This document shows, in pieces, positions 55,148 to 55,284 of a DNA stretch of 55,284 bases (positions are counted from its first letter, which is position 1; each line of letters starts with the position of its first letter). Position numbers and translations under genes: made by a program. The notes beneath the pieces are model-generated. The model was not told the DNA's origin and searched no databases. It saw only the letters and a program-made list of their open reading frames with translations. Location of the stretch: the NCBI GenBank assembly GCA_022775085.1, contig JALFJQ010000061.1:1-55284 (forward strand), given 5' to 3'. The DNA comes from Clostridiales bacterium. Its GTDB lineage: Bacteria > Bacillota > Clostridia > Oscillospirales > Oscillospiraceae.

Positions 55148-55284
55148 TACTAATTCTCGATAAAAATGTTCAATTTTTATCGAGAAGGCACCGCCTGATG
55201 GCGTTGCCGAATATGTGATTTTCGGAATAGAAAATCACATATTCCCGTCTCATATGATTCTCTAATAAAATGTTTAATCCGGAT
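55147..55284 (+). repeat. Four-hairpin structured repeat element, copy B (truncated by window end)
   Basis: The 5' half of a closing stem (ATACTA, 55147-55152) is followed by H1 (55156-55184, 12-bp stem), H2 (55187-55208, 9 pairs with the same C-T mismatch and a TGAT loop), H3 (55209-55244, perfect 15-bp stem, same GGAATA loop, abutting H2), linker GTCTCATATGAT and the first arm and loop of H4 (TAATCCGGAT). It corresponds part by part to 49144-49312 on the other strand. The rest lies beyond the window. Confidence 0.72.

Overview
The window looks like chromosome of a gut-type Firmicute of class Clostridia, most likely Oscillospiraceae. The evidence is a GC-rich coding style with strong AGGAGG-type ribosome binding sites, lipoprotein (lipobox) solute-binding proteins, the clostridial single-chain PurL, an archaeal-type PurO, a ZTP riboswitch, AraR, YmfF/YmfH peptidases and many short palindromic intergenic repeats. 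No rRNA, tRNA, CRISPR array or intact transposase was seen.

Layout. 1-6.1 kb: a sialic acid locus. A divergent nanQ-nanA pair faces a TRAP transporter (siaP-siaQ-siaM), an N-acylglucosamine 2-epimerase and an RpiR-type regulator that is broken by a frameshift. 6.1-7.7 kb: a decayed accessory patch with gene fragments and one intact small XRE regulator whose promoter sits between two perfect inverted half-sites. 7.7-12.4 kb: a membrane glycosyltransferase and pyruvate, phosphate dikinase. 13.0-15.5 kb, minus strand: an ECF-type S component with a TM1266-family regulator, then a DUF1576 membrane protein. 15.9-28.0 kb: a purine operon under a ZTP riboswitch, in the order purE-purC-purF-purM-purN-purO-purH(AICAR transformylase)-purD-purL, followed on the minus strand by a YbjQ-like protein and a nucleoside ABC transporter without its binding protein. 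33-42.6 kb: an L-arabinose locus (ChvE/MmsAB-type ABC transporter, small membrane protein, FGGY kinase, AraA, AraD) divergent from araR. 42.8-55 kb: housekeeping genes, namely an AGCS symporter, an M18 aminopeptidase, a YesL-like protein, a phosphoglucomutase with an in-frame amber codon, NudC, Lgt, two M16 peptidases, PrmA and a DUF4015 protein.

How the parts work together. The sialic acid genes would import Neu5Ac, cleave it to ManNAc plus pyruvate and epimerise ManNAc to GlcNAc. The arabinose genes take L-arabinose to xylulose 5-phosphate. The purine operon covers PRPP to IMP except purB (and purK), with nucleoside salvage next door.

The most unusual feature is a dispersed element of about 170 nt made of four consecutive hairpins inside a closing stem. 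It occurs upstream of nudC (49144-49312, minus) and again at the window end (55147-55284, plus, truncated). Stem sequences differ between the copies but the changes are compensatory, while loops and linkers are conserved. That argues for selection on structure, as in a structured RNA or a hairpin-based mobile element. Other points of note are a PurF whose catalytic N-terminal cysteine is replaced by glycine, several MITE-like palindromic repeats, and leader hairpins upstream of three transcription units.
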